A stretch of DNA of 64,000 nucleotides from Zingiber officinale (Eukaryota; Streptophyta; Magnoliopsida; Zingiberales; Zingiberaceae), in assembly GCF_018446385.1 (NCBI RefSeq), contig NC_056003.1, positions 18,535,198 to 18,599,197 on the forward strand. Reading direction: 5' to 3'. This document shows positions 36,010-47,720 of the stretch, piece by piece. The stretch's first letter is position 1, and every line of letters starts with the position of its first letter. A program made the position numbers and the translations under genes. The notes below the pieces were generated by a model. The model was given only the letters and a program-made list of their open reading frames with translations, had not been told where the DNA came from and searched no databases.

Positions 36010-37572
36010 ATGAACCTGATCCCTGAACATATGACGAAATACTCCAAGATAAAGATGCAGCATCTTGGCAAAGAGCAATGAATTCAGAAATAAAATCTAT
36101 GTATTCTAACAAAGTCTGGGAGCTAATAGAACCACCCAATAGTGTAAAAGCCATTAGGTGTAAATGGGTCTACAAAAGAAGAAGGGGGACAGACGGGAAG
36201 GAGGAAACTTTCAAAGCAAGGCTTGTTGCAAAAGGGTATACTCAGAAAGAAGGAATCAATTATGAGGAAACCTTTTCGCTGGTAGTCATGCTTAAGTCTA
36301 TCCGGATTCTTTTATCTATTGTTGTTGATATAGATTATGAGATTTGGCAAATGGATGTCAAGACAGCTTTCCTTATTGGAAGTCTTGAAGAAAACATCCA
36401 TATGAAGCAACCAGAGGGATTCATTGCGAAGGGCAAAGAGCATCTTGTATGTAAGCTCAATCAGTCTATAGACAAGCAAGCTTCAAGATCTTGGAACATC
36501 CAGTTTAATGAAGTTATCCAGTCTTATGGATTCATTCAGTGTCCGGATGAGTCTTGTGTATATAAGAAGCGTGATGGAAACGTGGTGATATTTCTTGTAC
36601 TATACGTAAATGATATTTTGCTCATTGACAATAATGTCAAAATGTTGTCAGAAGTAAGGGTATGGTTGTCCAAGTGTTTTGATATGAAGGACTTGGGAGA
36701 ATGTGAGCATATTCTTGGGATCAAAGTAATAAGGGATTGCAAGAAGAGGATATTGTCCTTATCCCAAGCTTCATACATCAATACTATCCTAACTCATTTT
36801 AGCATGCAAAACTCCAAGAAAGGTTTTCTACCTTTTTGGCATGGAGTACTCTTATCTAAAGAGATGTCTCCTCAGATATCAAAGGATATAGAGGAGATAA
36901 AGGCGGTTCCTAATGCTTCGGCTGTAGGAAGCCTAATGTATGCAATGTTATATACGAGACTGGATATTTGTTTTGTCGTGGGCATGGTTAGTAGATATCA
37001 AAGTCATCCAGGATCGAGACACTGAACTGCCGTAAAGCATATATTAAAGTATCTGAGAAGGACTAGAGATTATATGTTAGTTTATAAGGTAGATGATTTA
37101 CTCCCTGCGGGTTACACGGATTCAGACTGATAGGGACAATAGTAAGTCGACCTTGGGATTTTGTGTTTACTTTAGGAAGTGGAGCCAACAATGGAGGAGT
37201 GTTAAGTAGAAATGCGTTTCAGACTCCACCATGGAAGCTGAGTATATGGCAGCCTTTGAGGCAGCTATAGAAGTTGTATGGCTCAGAAACTTCATGACGG
37301 ACTTAGATGTGATTTCTGGTTTGCCCAAAATTATTATAGTTTATTGTGATAATAGTGGTGCAGTAGCAAACTCGAAGGAACCACGAGCCCGTAAGGCAAG
37401 TAAACACATAGAGCGCAAGTACCACCTAATACGAGGAGAGGTTGTTGTCGCCAAGATTACATCAGTAGATAACCTGGCAAATCTTTTCTCTAAGGCCTTT
37501 CCAGCGAGAGCTTTTGATGGGCATGTCGAGGGGATGGGAATCAGATGTATGGCAACATTTATGGCAACATAG
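36010..37572 (+). pseudogene. reverse transcriptase/RNase H of nested copia
   Basis: A 315-codon open stretch (36078-37025) covers most of the reverse transcriptase: WVYKRRRGTDG, ARLVAKGYTQKEGINYEETF, WQMDVKTAFL. The catalytic YVDD box reads YVND at 36603-36614, which removes one of the metal-binding aspartates. After a stop at 37023 the RNase H follows, with stops near 37130 and 37206. It ends with STMEAEYMAAFEA (37225-37263), VYCDNSGAVA and KHIERKYHLIR, finishing shortly before the 3' LTR. Confidence 0.82.
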
Positions 37573-37594
37573 TCTTTTAGTATAAGTGGGAGAT

Positions 37595-37816
37595 TGTTAG
37601 AATGTATACTAAAAGTTTAACTTTTTGTATAAACATTTATTTTAAAATAAGAATCATATTGGTCAAATGTTTACATTTATATGCTAAATGTAGTTATTCA
37701 TTTAATTTATATTGAATATAACATGGTGTGTGGTGTCACACAAAAGATCATGTTATCAGTTCCTTATAAATTATAAATAGTTGCTCACAAGCAAGATGGA
37801 ATGCGACAAACCAACA
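37595..37816 (+). repeat. Internally deleted 3' LTR (222 bp)
   Basis: Matches the first 210 or so bases of the LTR at 30347 and then its last few bases, ending CCAACA. About 2.35 kb of the LTR is missing. AAACCA-like sequence at the junction and CAACCAACA at the LTR end could have provided microhomology for the deletion. Confidence 0.8.
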
Positions 37817-39353
37817 GTAGGAACATATTCCTTATCTTTGCCCACTGGATTTATTTTGGAACTAGAAGAGTGTTGTTATGTGCCTACTTTAACCAAGAAC
37901 ATTATATCTATTTCTTGTTTAGACAAGAAGAGTTTTTCATTTGTAATAAAGGATAAATGTTGTTCCATTTATTTGAATGATATGTTCTACTGTAGTGCAC
38001 CTATAATAAATGAACTCTCTATTCTAGATTTTGAAAACTCAATCTATAACATAAATATCAAACGGTTCAAATTTAATGATTTGAACCAAACATATCTCTA
38101 GCATTATCGCTTGAGTCACATAAATAAGAGTCGTATATCCCAACTCTATCAGGATGGACTTTTGGACTCATTTGATTTTGAATCATATGAACTATGCGAA
38201 TCTTGTCTTTAAGGCAAGATGACAAAGACTCCATTTAGTGGGCATAGCGAAAGAGCTAATGACTTATTATGACTCATACATACAGATGTATATGGCCCTT
38301 TCAGAATATCAACTAGAGGAGGTTACCATTACTTCATTACTTTTACTGATGATTTTAGTAGGTACGACTACATGTATCTGATGAGACGTAAGTCAGAATC
38401 CTCTGAAAAGTTTAAAGAATTCTCTAATAAAGTACAAAACCAACTTGGAAAGAGTATTAAGATGTTTCGATCAGATCGATGTGGGGAATACCTTAGCTAA
38501 GAGTTTCATGACCATCTCGTTGAGTGTGAGATCATCTCTCAACTGACTTTGTCTGGAACATCACAATGGAATGGTGTATCAGAAAAGAGAAATCATACTT
38601 TATTAGATATGGTATGATCGATAATGAGTCAAACAGACCTTCCTACTTCCTTCTGTGGGCATGCTCTAGAGACAACCACTTTCACACTTAACCGCGTTCC
38701 ATCTAAGGTTATCATAAAGGCATCATATACGATATGGACAGGAAAAAGTCTCAAAATATCTTTCATGAAGATTTGAGGATGTGAGGCTTACGTTCGACGA
38801 TAAGTCTCAGATAAACTAAGACTCAAATCAGACAAGTACTATTTTGTAGGATATCTCAAGAAAACAAAGGGATACTACTTTCATAATCCTATATAAGGTA
38901 AAGTGTTTGTTGCCAGAACTGGTGTTTTTCTATAAAGGGAATTTGTTTCTAGAAAAAACTAGTGGGAGCAAAGTCAATTTTGAAGAAATTCAAGATGCAC
39001 AAACTAGCACTGACACCTTGATGAAAATTGAATAGAAACCACAAGATATTATGGATCATGATGTTGTTACACCACAAGAAGTTATGGGCCAACAACCTAT
39101 TCAAGTAGCACAAGCTCTACGCAGATTTGATAGGACCTGTCGTCAACCTGAGAGATATTCTTTTCTCTTGTCTAACAATGGTGATGTAGTGCTAGTTAGT
39201 CTCAACGTGCCTACATCTTATCAGGAAGCTATACAGGGCCCAAATTTTGAGAAATGGCTAGAGGACATGAGATCTGAAATAGAATCCATGTACACTAACC
39301 AAGTATGGACTTTAGTTGATCCACCTGAAGAGATCAAACCCATTGGGTGTAAG
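37817..39353 (+). pseudogene. Integrase and RT start of the 23-kb copia
   Basis: Directly continues the protease frame broken off at 30346. LELEECCYVPTLTKNIISIS opens the GAG-pre part, followed by the zinc-binding region (LSHINKSRISQL, CESC) and the integrase core (THTDVYGPF-like, FTDDFSRYDYMYLMRRKSES, FRSDRCGEYL, WNGVSEKRN). The RT start follows at 39090-39350 (DRTCRQPERYSFLL, EIESMYTNQVWTLVDPP). Multiple stops and frame changes. It is interrupted at 39354 inside the RT by the solo LTR. Confidence 0.78.
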
Positions 39354-41987
39354 TGTTGGTTAGTCATAGGAAAACATACCGATTCCACTGTACAAAAATT
39401 ATTTTATACAAGTGTCGAACCTTTCCTTAAATAACCTATTGTGTTCTTTAGAAGTTAAATTAGAAATCGCAGACGGAACTTAACATCATTGATTCCAAAT
39501 TTAACTTATCTGTTCTTAATGGTTTAGATTTGAATCGCAAGCGGAACTTAACACTATTGATTCAAATCCACCTATGTTATTAATTTCATTAAATATTAAT
39601 TTTCAAAATTGGCTTCCATGACTGCATGGCGAGGCACATGGCCTTCTTGGGTATGGGAGCATCCACCACTGCCTAGACAAAGCATTTTAAGGAAAGATAA
39701 TATTTAATTTCCTTAAATAACTCTAGGTTAACCAAAAACAACAATCGAATCACAAATTCGAAAAATAAAATAAAAGAAACACAAATTCGAAACAAATCCG
39801 AAAACTCTAGAATCATATGCCTCTTATATTTGGTATTTCCAAAAAAATTATACAAAGAAAACTATTATGATGCGGAAAATAATTACTAGTTATACCTTTC
39901 TTTGTAAGCAAATAACCTCTTGATCTTCTACCGTATTCCTCTTTTTATCCCGGACGTTGTGTGGGCAACGATCTATCGAGATGAGAATCCACCTAAGTCA
40001 CCTTCTTCTCCAAGCAAGATTCGGCCACCACAATTCTCCAAGAGAAGTAGAGGTCCGACCACCACCACCAAGCTCCAAGGGATGCAAGAAACAAAACCTC
40101 CTTTCTCTCCTTCTTCTCCTAGCTAGAACCGGCCACCATCAAGAGCTCCAAGAGGGGATAAAATCGGCCACTAAAGAAGAAGAGAAGAGGAGAGGGAAAA
40201 TCTCTAGGGCCGGCCACACCAAGGAGAAAAAGAGAGGAAGAAAAGAATAGAGTTAGCACCCATAAAGGCACCTCTACCCCCTCTTTTATAATCCTTGGTC
40301 TTGGCAAATAAGAAAAATTTTATTAAAAACTTCCTTATTATTTTGCCATGAAAAGGAAAATTTAATTAATTAAAATTAAAATCCTTTTCACAATTGTAAT
40401 GGCCGGCCACTTTAATCCCCAAAACAAGGAGAGTTTTAATTAATACAAGAATTAAAACTTCCTAATTTGTTTCCAGAAATTTATAAAAAATTTCTCCAAT
40501 AATTTTTCCCTTCATGGTGGATTATAAAAAGAAAATTTTTTAAATTAAAATTTTTCTTTTAAACATGTGAATAATTTTTAAAAAGGAAAGTTATATCTAA
40601 AAAATTAAAATCTCCTTTCAATCTACAAATAAGGAAAGATATAAAATCTTTTCTTAATCTTTTGTAGAAACTTATAAAAGAAATATTTAATTTTTAAACT
40701 CTCTTTTAAATCATGAACATGGTTTAAAAAGAAAAGTTTTTTTAAAATTAAAATCCACCTTTCAATCTACAAATAAGGAAAGATTTCAAATCTTTTCTTA
40801 ATCTTTTGTAGAAAGCTATAAAAGGAAAGATTTAAATTTTAAACTCTCTTTTAAAACCATGATATCCACATTAAGAAAAGATTAAAAATAAAATCTCTTT
40901 TAATGTGATGTGGCCGGCCACACCAAGCTTGGGTTCAAGCTAGGGTCGGCCACACTAACTCAACTCACCCTATTTACTTGGCCGACCCAAACTTGGGTTC
41001 CAAGCTTGCTTGGCCAGCTCCAATAGGATGGGTATAAAGGTGGGTAAGAAGTGGGTATGTGGTGGGTATAAATTTCTATATACAAGAGGCTACGATAGGG
41101 ACCGAGAGGAGGAATTGGTTTTGGTCTCCCAATGAAATTAAGCTTCCCGTGTTCGCCCAGAACACACAACTTAACTTCATTAATAATAATTCATACCACT
41201 AAAGAATTATTAATAAACTACCGCACCAATCCCAAATTACATTTTGGGCTCCTTCTTATTATGAGTGTGTTAATCTCCCTGTGTTTAAGATGTCGAATGT
41301 CCACTAATTAAATGAGTTATTGACAACTCACTTAATTAATATCTTAGTCCAAGAGTAGTACCACTCAACCTCATCGTCATGTTGGACTAAGTCCACCTGC
41401 AGGGCTTAACATGACAATCCTTATGAGCTCCTCTTGGGGTCATTCTCAACCTAGATTACTAAGACACAGTTTCCTTCTATAATCAACAACACACACTATA
41501 AGTAATATTATTTCCCAACTTATCGGGCTTATTGATTTATCGAGCTAAATCTCACCCATTGATAAGTCAAAGAAATAAATACTAAATATATGTGTTTGTT
41601 ATTATATTAGGATTAAGAGCACACACTTCCATAATAACTAAGGTCTAGTTCTTTTATCAAGTCAGTATAAAAAGAACTTACCTAAAATGGTCCTACTCAA
41701 TACACTTAGAGTGTACTAGTGTAATTTATTAGTCAAGATAAACTAATACCTAATTACACTACGATTATTCCGATGGTTTGTTCCTTTCCATCTTAGTCGT
41801 GAGCAACTGTTTATAATTTATAAAGAACTGATAACATGATCTTCTGTGTGTGACACCACACACCATATTATCTACAATATAAATTAATTGAACAACCACA
41901 AATAAATGTAGGTATTTGACCATTGTGATTCTTTATTTCTAAATAAATGTTTATACAAAAGCTAGGCTTTTAGTATACACTCTAACA
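39354..41987 (-). mobile_element. Minus-strand solo LTR (2.6 kb) with GTAAG target duplication
   Basis: On the plus strand it starts TGTTGG and ends CTAACA, so on the minus strand it runs TGTTAG to CCAACA like the LTR at 30347. Perfect GTAAG duplications flank it (39349-39353, 41988-41992). Shared features with 30347-32920 include the (AAAAGGAAAG/TTTTAAA)n AT-rich centre, the GGCCGGCCACA blocks and the ACTAATTAAATGAGTTATTG region. It has no internal sequence or partner LTR. Confidence 0.88.
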
Positions 41988-41992
41988 GTAAG

Positions 41993-43230
41993 TGGGTTTT
42001 CAAAGTGAAGACTGACATGGATGGTCATATGCATATCTATAAAGATAGATTGGTGGCTAAAGGATTCAAGCAGATTTATGGTATAGATTATGATGAAACC
42101 TTTTCACCAGTTGTCATGCTAAAGTTCATTAAGATCATGCTTGCTATTGCGGCTTACTATGATTATGAGATCTGGCAGATGGATGTCAAAATCGTATTTC
42201 TTAATAAAATCTACTCAAGGATGTGTATATGACATAACTTGAGGGTTTTTGTAGATCCAGAGCATGCTGGAAAGGTATGTAATTGCAACGATTCATATAT
42301 AAATTAAAGCAAACTTCTAGAAGCTGGAATCTTCAATTTGATGATGTGATCAAAGCGTTTGGTTTCATCAAGAATGAAGATGAACCTTGTGTCTACAAGA
42401 AGGTTAGTGGGAGCACAGTCATCTTTCTTATATTGTATGTAGATGACATACTTCTCATTGGAAATGATATCCCTACTCTTCAATCAGTGAAGACTTGGCT
42501 TAGGAATTGTTTCTCAATGAAGGACTTAGGTGAAGCAGCTTACATTTTAGGCATTAAGATCTATAAAGATAGATCTCAGCGATTGCTTGGTCTAAGTCAG
42601 AGTACATACATTGACAATGTGCTTAAACATTTTGCCATGCAGAATCCCAAGAAGGGATTCCTACTAATGTCACATGGTGTGAGTCTTTCGAAGACTTAAT
42701 GCCCCTCTTCTAAGGAAGAAAGGGACCGCATGAATCATATTCCTTATACATCTGCTATAGGGTCTATCATGTACGCCATGCTTTGTACTCACCCAAATGT
42801 CTCATATGCATTAAGTATGACAAGCAGATACCAGTCAGATCCAGTTGAAGGTCACTAGACAACAGTTAAGAATAAGTTTAAGTACTTGAGAAGAACTCAA
42901 GATTATTTGTTGATATTTAGAGGTGATAAAGAGCTTGCTATAAAGGATTACAACGGTTGTTGTAAAGGGCTACAGTGGTGCAAGTTTCCAAATTGACAGG
43001 GATGATTCTAGATCATAGTTAGGGCATGTATTTTACTTAAATGGTGGTCCTCGGTATTGAATACTACAATGATTCTATATCATTCAAGGGATCATCGATA
43101 TATAAGATGTGAGGATATGTAGAGAATCGAACAATGCTAACATTACGGATCCTTTAGTCAAGACTTTGGCACCGAGGAAGCATGATGGTCACACTAGGTC
43201 AATGAATATTAGCTATTTCAGTGATTGACA
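41993..43230 (+). pseudogene. RT/RNase H of the 23-kb copia
   Basis: Resumes the reverse transcriptase after the solo LTR: KTDMDGHMHIYKDRLVAKGF, YDETFSPVVMLKF, WQMDVK. A frameshift lies near 42230. From 42283 to 42699 it is open, with an intact YVDD box (LYVDDILLIGND, about 42436-42470) and SMKDLGEAAYILGIKI. RNase H remnants run from about 42720 to 43230, broken by stops and a rearranged segment near 42950. Ends next to a purine-tract-like GACATAAGGAGAT. Confidence 0.8.
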
Positions 43231-43448
43231 CTAGTGACATAAGGAGATTGTTAGTGTAAGCCCTAAGAGGCAATCAAGAGTTGATTGACTTAGGACATTT
43301 TGTATCATATTTCGTTCTCTCATTAAAAGGCAAAGGTTATGGTTATTATATTTATTTCAGTTCAGTGTCGAATGAATAAATATGATAATGTTCTAGGTTA
43401 GTCGGTTCTAGTCTACAACATATCAATTGGCTAAATTATAGTGGGATA
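43231..43448 (+). other. 3' untranslated part of the 23-kb copia, left of the insertion
   Basis: Begins with TGTTAGTGTAAGCCCTAAGA after a purine tract, resembling the real 3' LTR start at 47721 (TGTTAGTAATTAGCCTTAAGA). It could be an LTR-derived duplication within the element. It continues at 46817 after the gag-only insertion. Confidence 0.5.
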
Positions 43449-44425
43449 TGTTGGAACCCCAAGGTTGTTTTGGTGTGATCAACAAGTTAAGTTGGGTCCT
43501 GTGTGTTTTTAACCTTGTGTCTAAGTGTGCAGGAGCTTAGGAGCACAGGTAGTCAAGCGGAAGACGCAGTTAGCGAGAAGGACGACATGCGGTGCGTCCG
43601 AGGGATGAGGCGCTGAGGAAGAGTACACCGGCGGACGAGAAGGAAGCGTGCGGCAGTTCTGAGGGACGAGAAGCCGGAGCGGAAGACTGCTCGAGAAGCA
43701 AGAGACGCAGCTAGCGAGAAGGTTGGCACGGGGTGCAACTGAGGGACAAAGACTGCGGATGAGTACGCTGGCGGACGAGAAGGAAGCACGCGGTGATTCC
43801 GAGGGACGAGAAGCCGGAGCGGAAGCCTGCTCGAGAAGACCAGAAGTTGGGTTCGGGTGAGCCCTATTCCGGATGGCAGAGATCACCCAAGCGAGCGGAA
43901 GACTCGGTCTGAGGCAAATGAAGCCGGAGCAGAAGACCAGAGCTGGAAAAGTCAACGAGGTTGACTTTTTCGTCCGGGGCGCCAAGAGTTGACTTTTTGA
44001 CCAGATCGTATTAATCACGATCTAAACGTTGGGAGATAAAGTTTTATCCCCCCAGGGCGCCGGAATCCCTTCGGGGCACCTCGACCAAGGCTATAAATAC
44101 AGCCTTGGTCCAGAAGCTTTTCAACAATTCCAAACAATTCATTTCAGACACTTGTGCGCTTCTTTTTAGAGTTAAGCTTCTGTTTTTTGTACGTCAATGC
44201 TGTAAGAGGCTTCTCCACCTAGAGGAGATTTGTTAGTACATTTTTCATCTGCCTTGGATTAACAACCTCCCCGGTTGTAACCAAGTAAATTGTGAGCCTA
44301 GCCTTTCTGTTTTATTTACTTACTCTTTATATGCAAGTGTTAGTTTAAGAAGTCGAGAAGGGTTGTGCTTTTTTATTTTTGCAGGCTATTCAACCCCTCT
44401 TCTAGCCGGCCGTCGCGATCCAACA
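43449..44425 (+). repeat. 5' LTR of element B
   Basis: TGTTGG to CCAACA. A TATA box CTATAAATAC is at 44091-44100. Just upstream, GGGATAAAGTTTTATCCCC is a short inverted repeat. Several GAGGGACGAGAAGCCGGAGC repeats lie at 43600-43830. Long open frames on both strands reflect GC-rich repeats, not genes. Confidence 0.88.
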
Positions 44426-44484
44426 AGTGGTATTAGAGCCAGGACGCCTCAAAAGGACTAACCGCCGACTGAAGCAACAAAACG

Positions 44485-45252
44485 ATGGTCGGAGCTAACG
44501 TCTACCCACCAACATTCGAGGGGGAGTTTGCTTTATGGAAGCAATGAATGGAGGTATATCTTAACATGGATTTTGATATTTTATTAATAATAAAATTTGG
44601 TTATGAAGTACCAAAGACATCGAATGGAGAAGAAATTGAAAAACGCCTCTGGACCAAAAAGCAGCGTGATGCTTTTACATCAAATGGAAAGGCCGAATTT
44701 CACCTTCTAAGCGTAATGCCAGATGAAGATCTCGATAGAGTTGGCGACTACCAAAGTGCAAAAGAACTTTGGGAAAAGATCTTGCAGCTTTATGAAGAAC
44801 TACTTGAAGTCGAATCCAACTCCTTGATGGGCATCGAACCGTCGACAGAAGAGTCTAAGATCGAGGAAATTGCCAAAACATCGATCATAGCTGAAGACCC
44901 ACCTAAAGACGAAGAAAGTTCATCCGAGATGAGCATCGATGACAGGAGAGAGTCTTCGGAAGAAAGTAACTCAACAGGGGGAGCATCAGACAATAAAATT
45001 GTAAAGGTAAGTAAGGTATGTTCTCAACCTCCTGAAGCACTCTTTAAAATTATGATGAATTTAGAGAAAGAAGATGCAAAGTCTAAGTTAACTTTTAATA
45101 CATGTTTCCCAGAAAATCTTAAAAAATTGGAAGTTGAAAATGTTAAATTAAAATATAAAATAAATTTGATAGAAAACGACAATGCATGCTTAACATTGTT
45201 TGCTTCAAATCTGAAAAACTATGATTTGAGAAATTATAATAAACTAAAATAG
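44485..45252 (+). pseudogene. gag of element B, CCHC-less, one early stop
   Basis: The ATG at 44485 opens a copia-type Gag (MVGANVYPPTFEGEF). After 20 codons a TGA at 44545-44547 interrupts it, possibly from CGA, and the same frame continues open for 234 codons to 45252. The capsid start (WTKKQRDAF, YQSAKELWEKILQLYEE) passes directly into an acidic Ser/Glu-rich linker and a coiled-coil-like tail (LKKLEVENVKLKYKINLIEN). The central UBN2 part and zinc knuckle that element A keeps are missing here. Confidence 0.8.
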
Positions 45253-45837
45253 AAATTTAAATATCACAATGTAAAATTTAGAGAATTTGATTTCAATTAA
45301 AATGTTAAAGTTAGCACTTTCAATGAGTAAATTAAATATTAAATTTCTTTATGAGACTTTGTCTAAGGACGTGGTTGTTGCTCCAATAACAAAGAACGCC
45401 TAGTGCCTCGCCACTACCTGGAAGCCAAAATATTGAAATAAAATGTTTAATTAACTTTCTGGTAAAGCATTAAAATTTGAATAATGCTTTAAAAAGTTGT
45501 TTTAAACATTTTTCAGAAATATTCTTATGTTGAGAAAAATTTTCTTTCATAAAATTTTTACTTAGAAAAATTCTCAAAAAATATTTCTGCTTAAGTTATT
45601 CAACTTAGAATTTTTGTTAAGAAAGTTAGAAAATTTTTTTAACCCTTATATTTTTTTCGGAACCCTATTTTTTTTTGTGATCAAAGGGGGAGAAGGAAAA
45701 GTATAACTCTAGGGGGAGGTAGACCAAATTTAACTTTTATATCTTTTTGCACTTTATTGCAAAAATAGTTAGTTTTTTTTTTTTATATCTATTTACCCTA
45801 TCTTAACTTGGGTTGCTCATATCAAAAAGGGGGAGAT

Positions 45838-46816
45838 TGTTGGAACCCCAAGGTTGTTTTGGTGTGATCAACAAGTTAAGTTAGGTCCTGTGTGTTTTTA
45901 ACCTTGTGTCTAAATGTGCAGGAACTTAGGAACACAGGTAGTCGAGCGGAAGACGCAGCTAGCGAGAAGGATAGTACGCGGTGCATCCGAGGGATGAGGC
46001 GCTGCGGAAGAGTACACCGACGGATGAGAAGGAAGCGTGCGGTGGTTCCGAGGGACGAGAAGCTGGAACGGAAGACTGCTCGAGGAGCAAGAGACGCAGC
46101 TAGCGAGAAGGTTGGCACGGGGTGTGACCAAGGGACGAAGACTACGGATGAGTACGTTGGCGGACGAGAAGAAAGCATGCGGCGATTCCGAGGGACGAGA
46201 AGCCAGAGCGGAAGCCTGCTCGAGAAGACCGGAAGTTGGGTTCGGGTGAGCCCTATTTCGGATGGCAGAGATCACCCAAGCGAGCGGAAGACTCGGTCTG
46301 AGGCAAACGGAGCCGGACCAGAAGACCCGGGCTGGAAAAAGTCAACGGGGTTGACTTTTTCCTCCGGGGCGCTCAGAGTTGACTTTTTTACCAGATCACG
46401 TCAATCGCGATCTGAACGTTGGGGGATAAAGTTTTATCCCCCCAGGGCGCCTGGAATCCCTTCGGGGCACCCCGACCAAGGCTATAAATACAGCCTTGGT
46501 CCAAAACCTTTTCAACAGTTCCAAGCAATTCATTTCAGACACTTGTGCGCTTCTTTTTAGAGTTAAGCTTCTATTTTTTGTATGTCAACGCTGTAAGAGG
46601 CTTCTCTGCCTAGAGGAGATTTGTTAGTACGCTTTTCATCTGCCTTGGATTAACAACCTCCCCGGTTGTAACCAAGTAAATTGTGAGCCTCGTCCTTTCT
46701 GTTTTATTTACTTACTCTTTATATGCAAGTGTTAGTTTAAGAAGTTGAGAAGGGTTGTGCTTTTTATTTTTGCAGGCTATTCAACCCCCCTTCTGGTCGG
46801 CCGCCGCGATCCAACA
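45838..46816 (+). repeat. 3' LTR of element B
   Basis: Near-identical in structure to 43449-44425 with scattered substitutions. The TATA box is at 46482-46490. The 222-codon open frame inside it (45892-46560) is LTR sequence. Confidence 0.88.
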
Positions 46817-47720
46817 AGATATTGTAGATATATAGAACATTACTCTTAATTATTCCTAGTCAAGCATTAATATGCAAAGACAATATTAATGCATTGAGAC
46901 TAGCATATATGTCAATGGATGACTTAATCTCACAAGTTATAGATATGAGATATCAGGTTGACACATGGGTATATATTAGAGAATATGTACTGAATTGAGT
47001 CGCCATGAGAATGTTTCATGAATCATTATATGAGGATCATAAACATTCTTATGTGACTATTGGTATGAATAGTCCTTAGACCTGAAGTCACTACGATTCC
47101 CTACATAAGACGTTGTATACTTTGGTATTGGCAAACGTCACCTGTAATAAGGTGGACTATAAAGTCGATCACTGCGTATACAATAACCTGAGGAGAGATG
47201 TGAGTGATGTAGATTGGATCTATCCCTTCTATATGACGGAAGCGATCTCTGTGGGTCCCTTGATTAGTAGGACACAAGAATGCATGACCATGCTCAAATG
47301 AGTTAATATGTGATATTGAGCTTATTTGTTTTAGTGTGTCTACTTAGAGATCAAGAAACACAAAGATTGATAAGAGGATGACACGGTCTATGGCTCAATT
47401 ATCAATCTAGATATCAAGGATAGAAGGATTAAATCATACAAGATAATAGCCACGGACAAGTTAGGTCGGATCTCGACATTCTCGTCACTTGGGTAGTAAT
47501 GATGCATTGCTAGATGTCACCCATTGCTTATGTATCGCAAATGTTAATTTGGATACATTGCCAACATTACGAGAGTCTATTAGGTCACACACAAAGAACA
47601 TGTTAGTTTAGATATATGTATTTTAGTTTGACTAAAATACTAAGGATATTAAGAATAATGGGTAAATCTAAAGTATTGGTGTCATTTTAGTGGTGATTGG
47701 CACTAGTGCTAGTGGAAGAT
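46817..47720 (+). other. 3' untranslated part of the 23-kb copia, right of the insertion
   Basis: AT-rich, non-coding. Continues from 43448 and leads to the purine tract at 47711-47720. Such long tails between RNase H and the 3' LTR occur in several plant copia lineages. No further insertion was seen. Confidence 0.6.

Larger units (their letters stand above)
30347..37816 (+). mobile_element. Copia element nested in the 23-kb copia, unequal LTRs
   Basis: The 5' LTR (30347-32920) starts TGTTAGAATG and ends CCAACA. A primer site TTTGTATCAGAGC follows directly. The 3' LTR (37595-37816) starts with the same TGTTAGAATG after purine tract GTGGGAGAT and ends CCAACA, but is only 222 bp long. Flanks GTACG (30342-30346) and GTAGG (37817-37821) differ at one base. 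Interior: long leader, remnant gag start (about 34340-34440), then protease, GAG-pre, integrase, RT and RNase H. A large part of gag is missing, and stops are frequent. Confidence 0.87.
43449..46816 (+). mobile_element. Gag-only LTR retrotransposon B
   Basis: Two near-full LTRs (43449-44425, 977 bp; 45838-46816, 979 bp) begin TGTTGGAACCCCAAGG and end GCGATCCAACA. Primer site TGGTATTAGAGCC is at 44428-44440 and the purine tract AAAAAGGGGGAGAT precedes the second LTR. Flanks GGATA (43444-43448) and AGATA (46817-46821) agree at 4 of 5. The interior of about 1.4 kb holds only gag. LTRs differ by scattered substitutions, indicating a more recent insertion than its host. Same family as element A at 1-3023. 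Confidence 0.88.

Noticed and set aside
45892..46560. Open frame of 222 codons on the plus strand
   Set aside because: It lies wholly in the 3' LTR of element B and reads through GC-rich repeats. The same region in the 5' LTR (43521-44018 and others) is open in unrelated frames.
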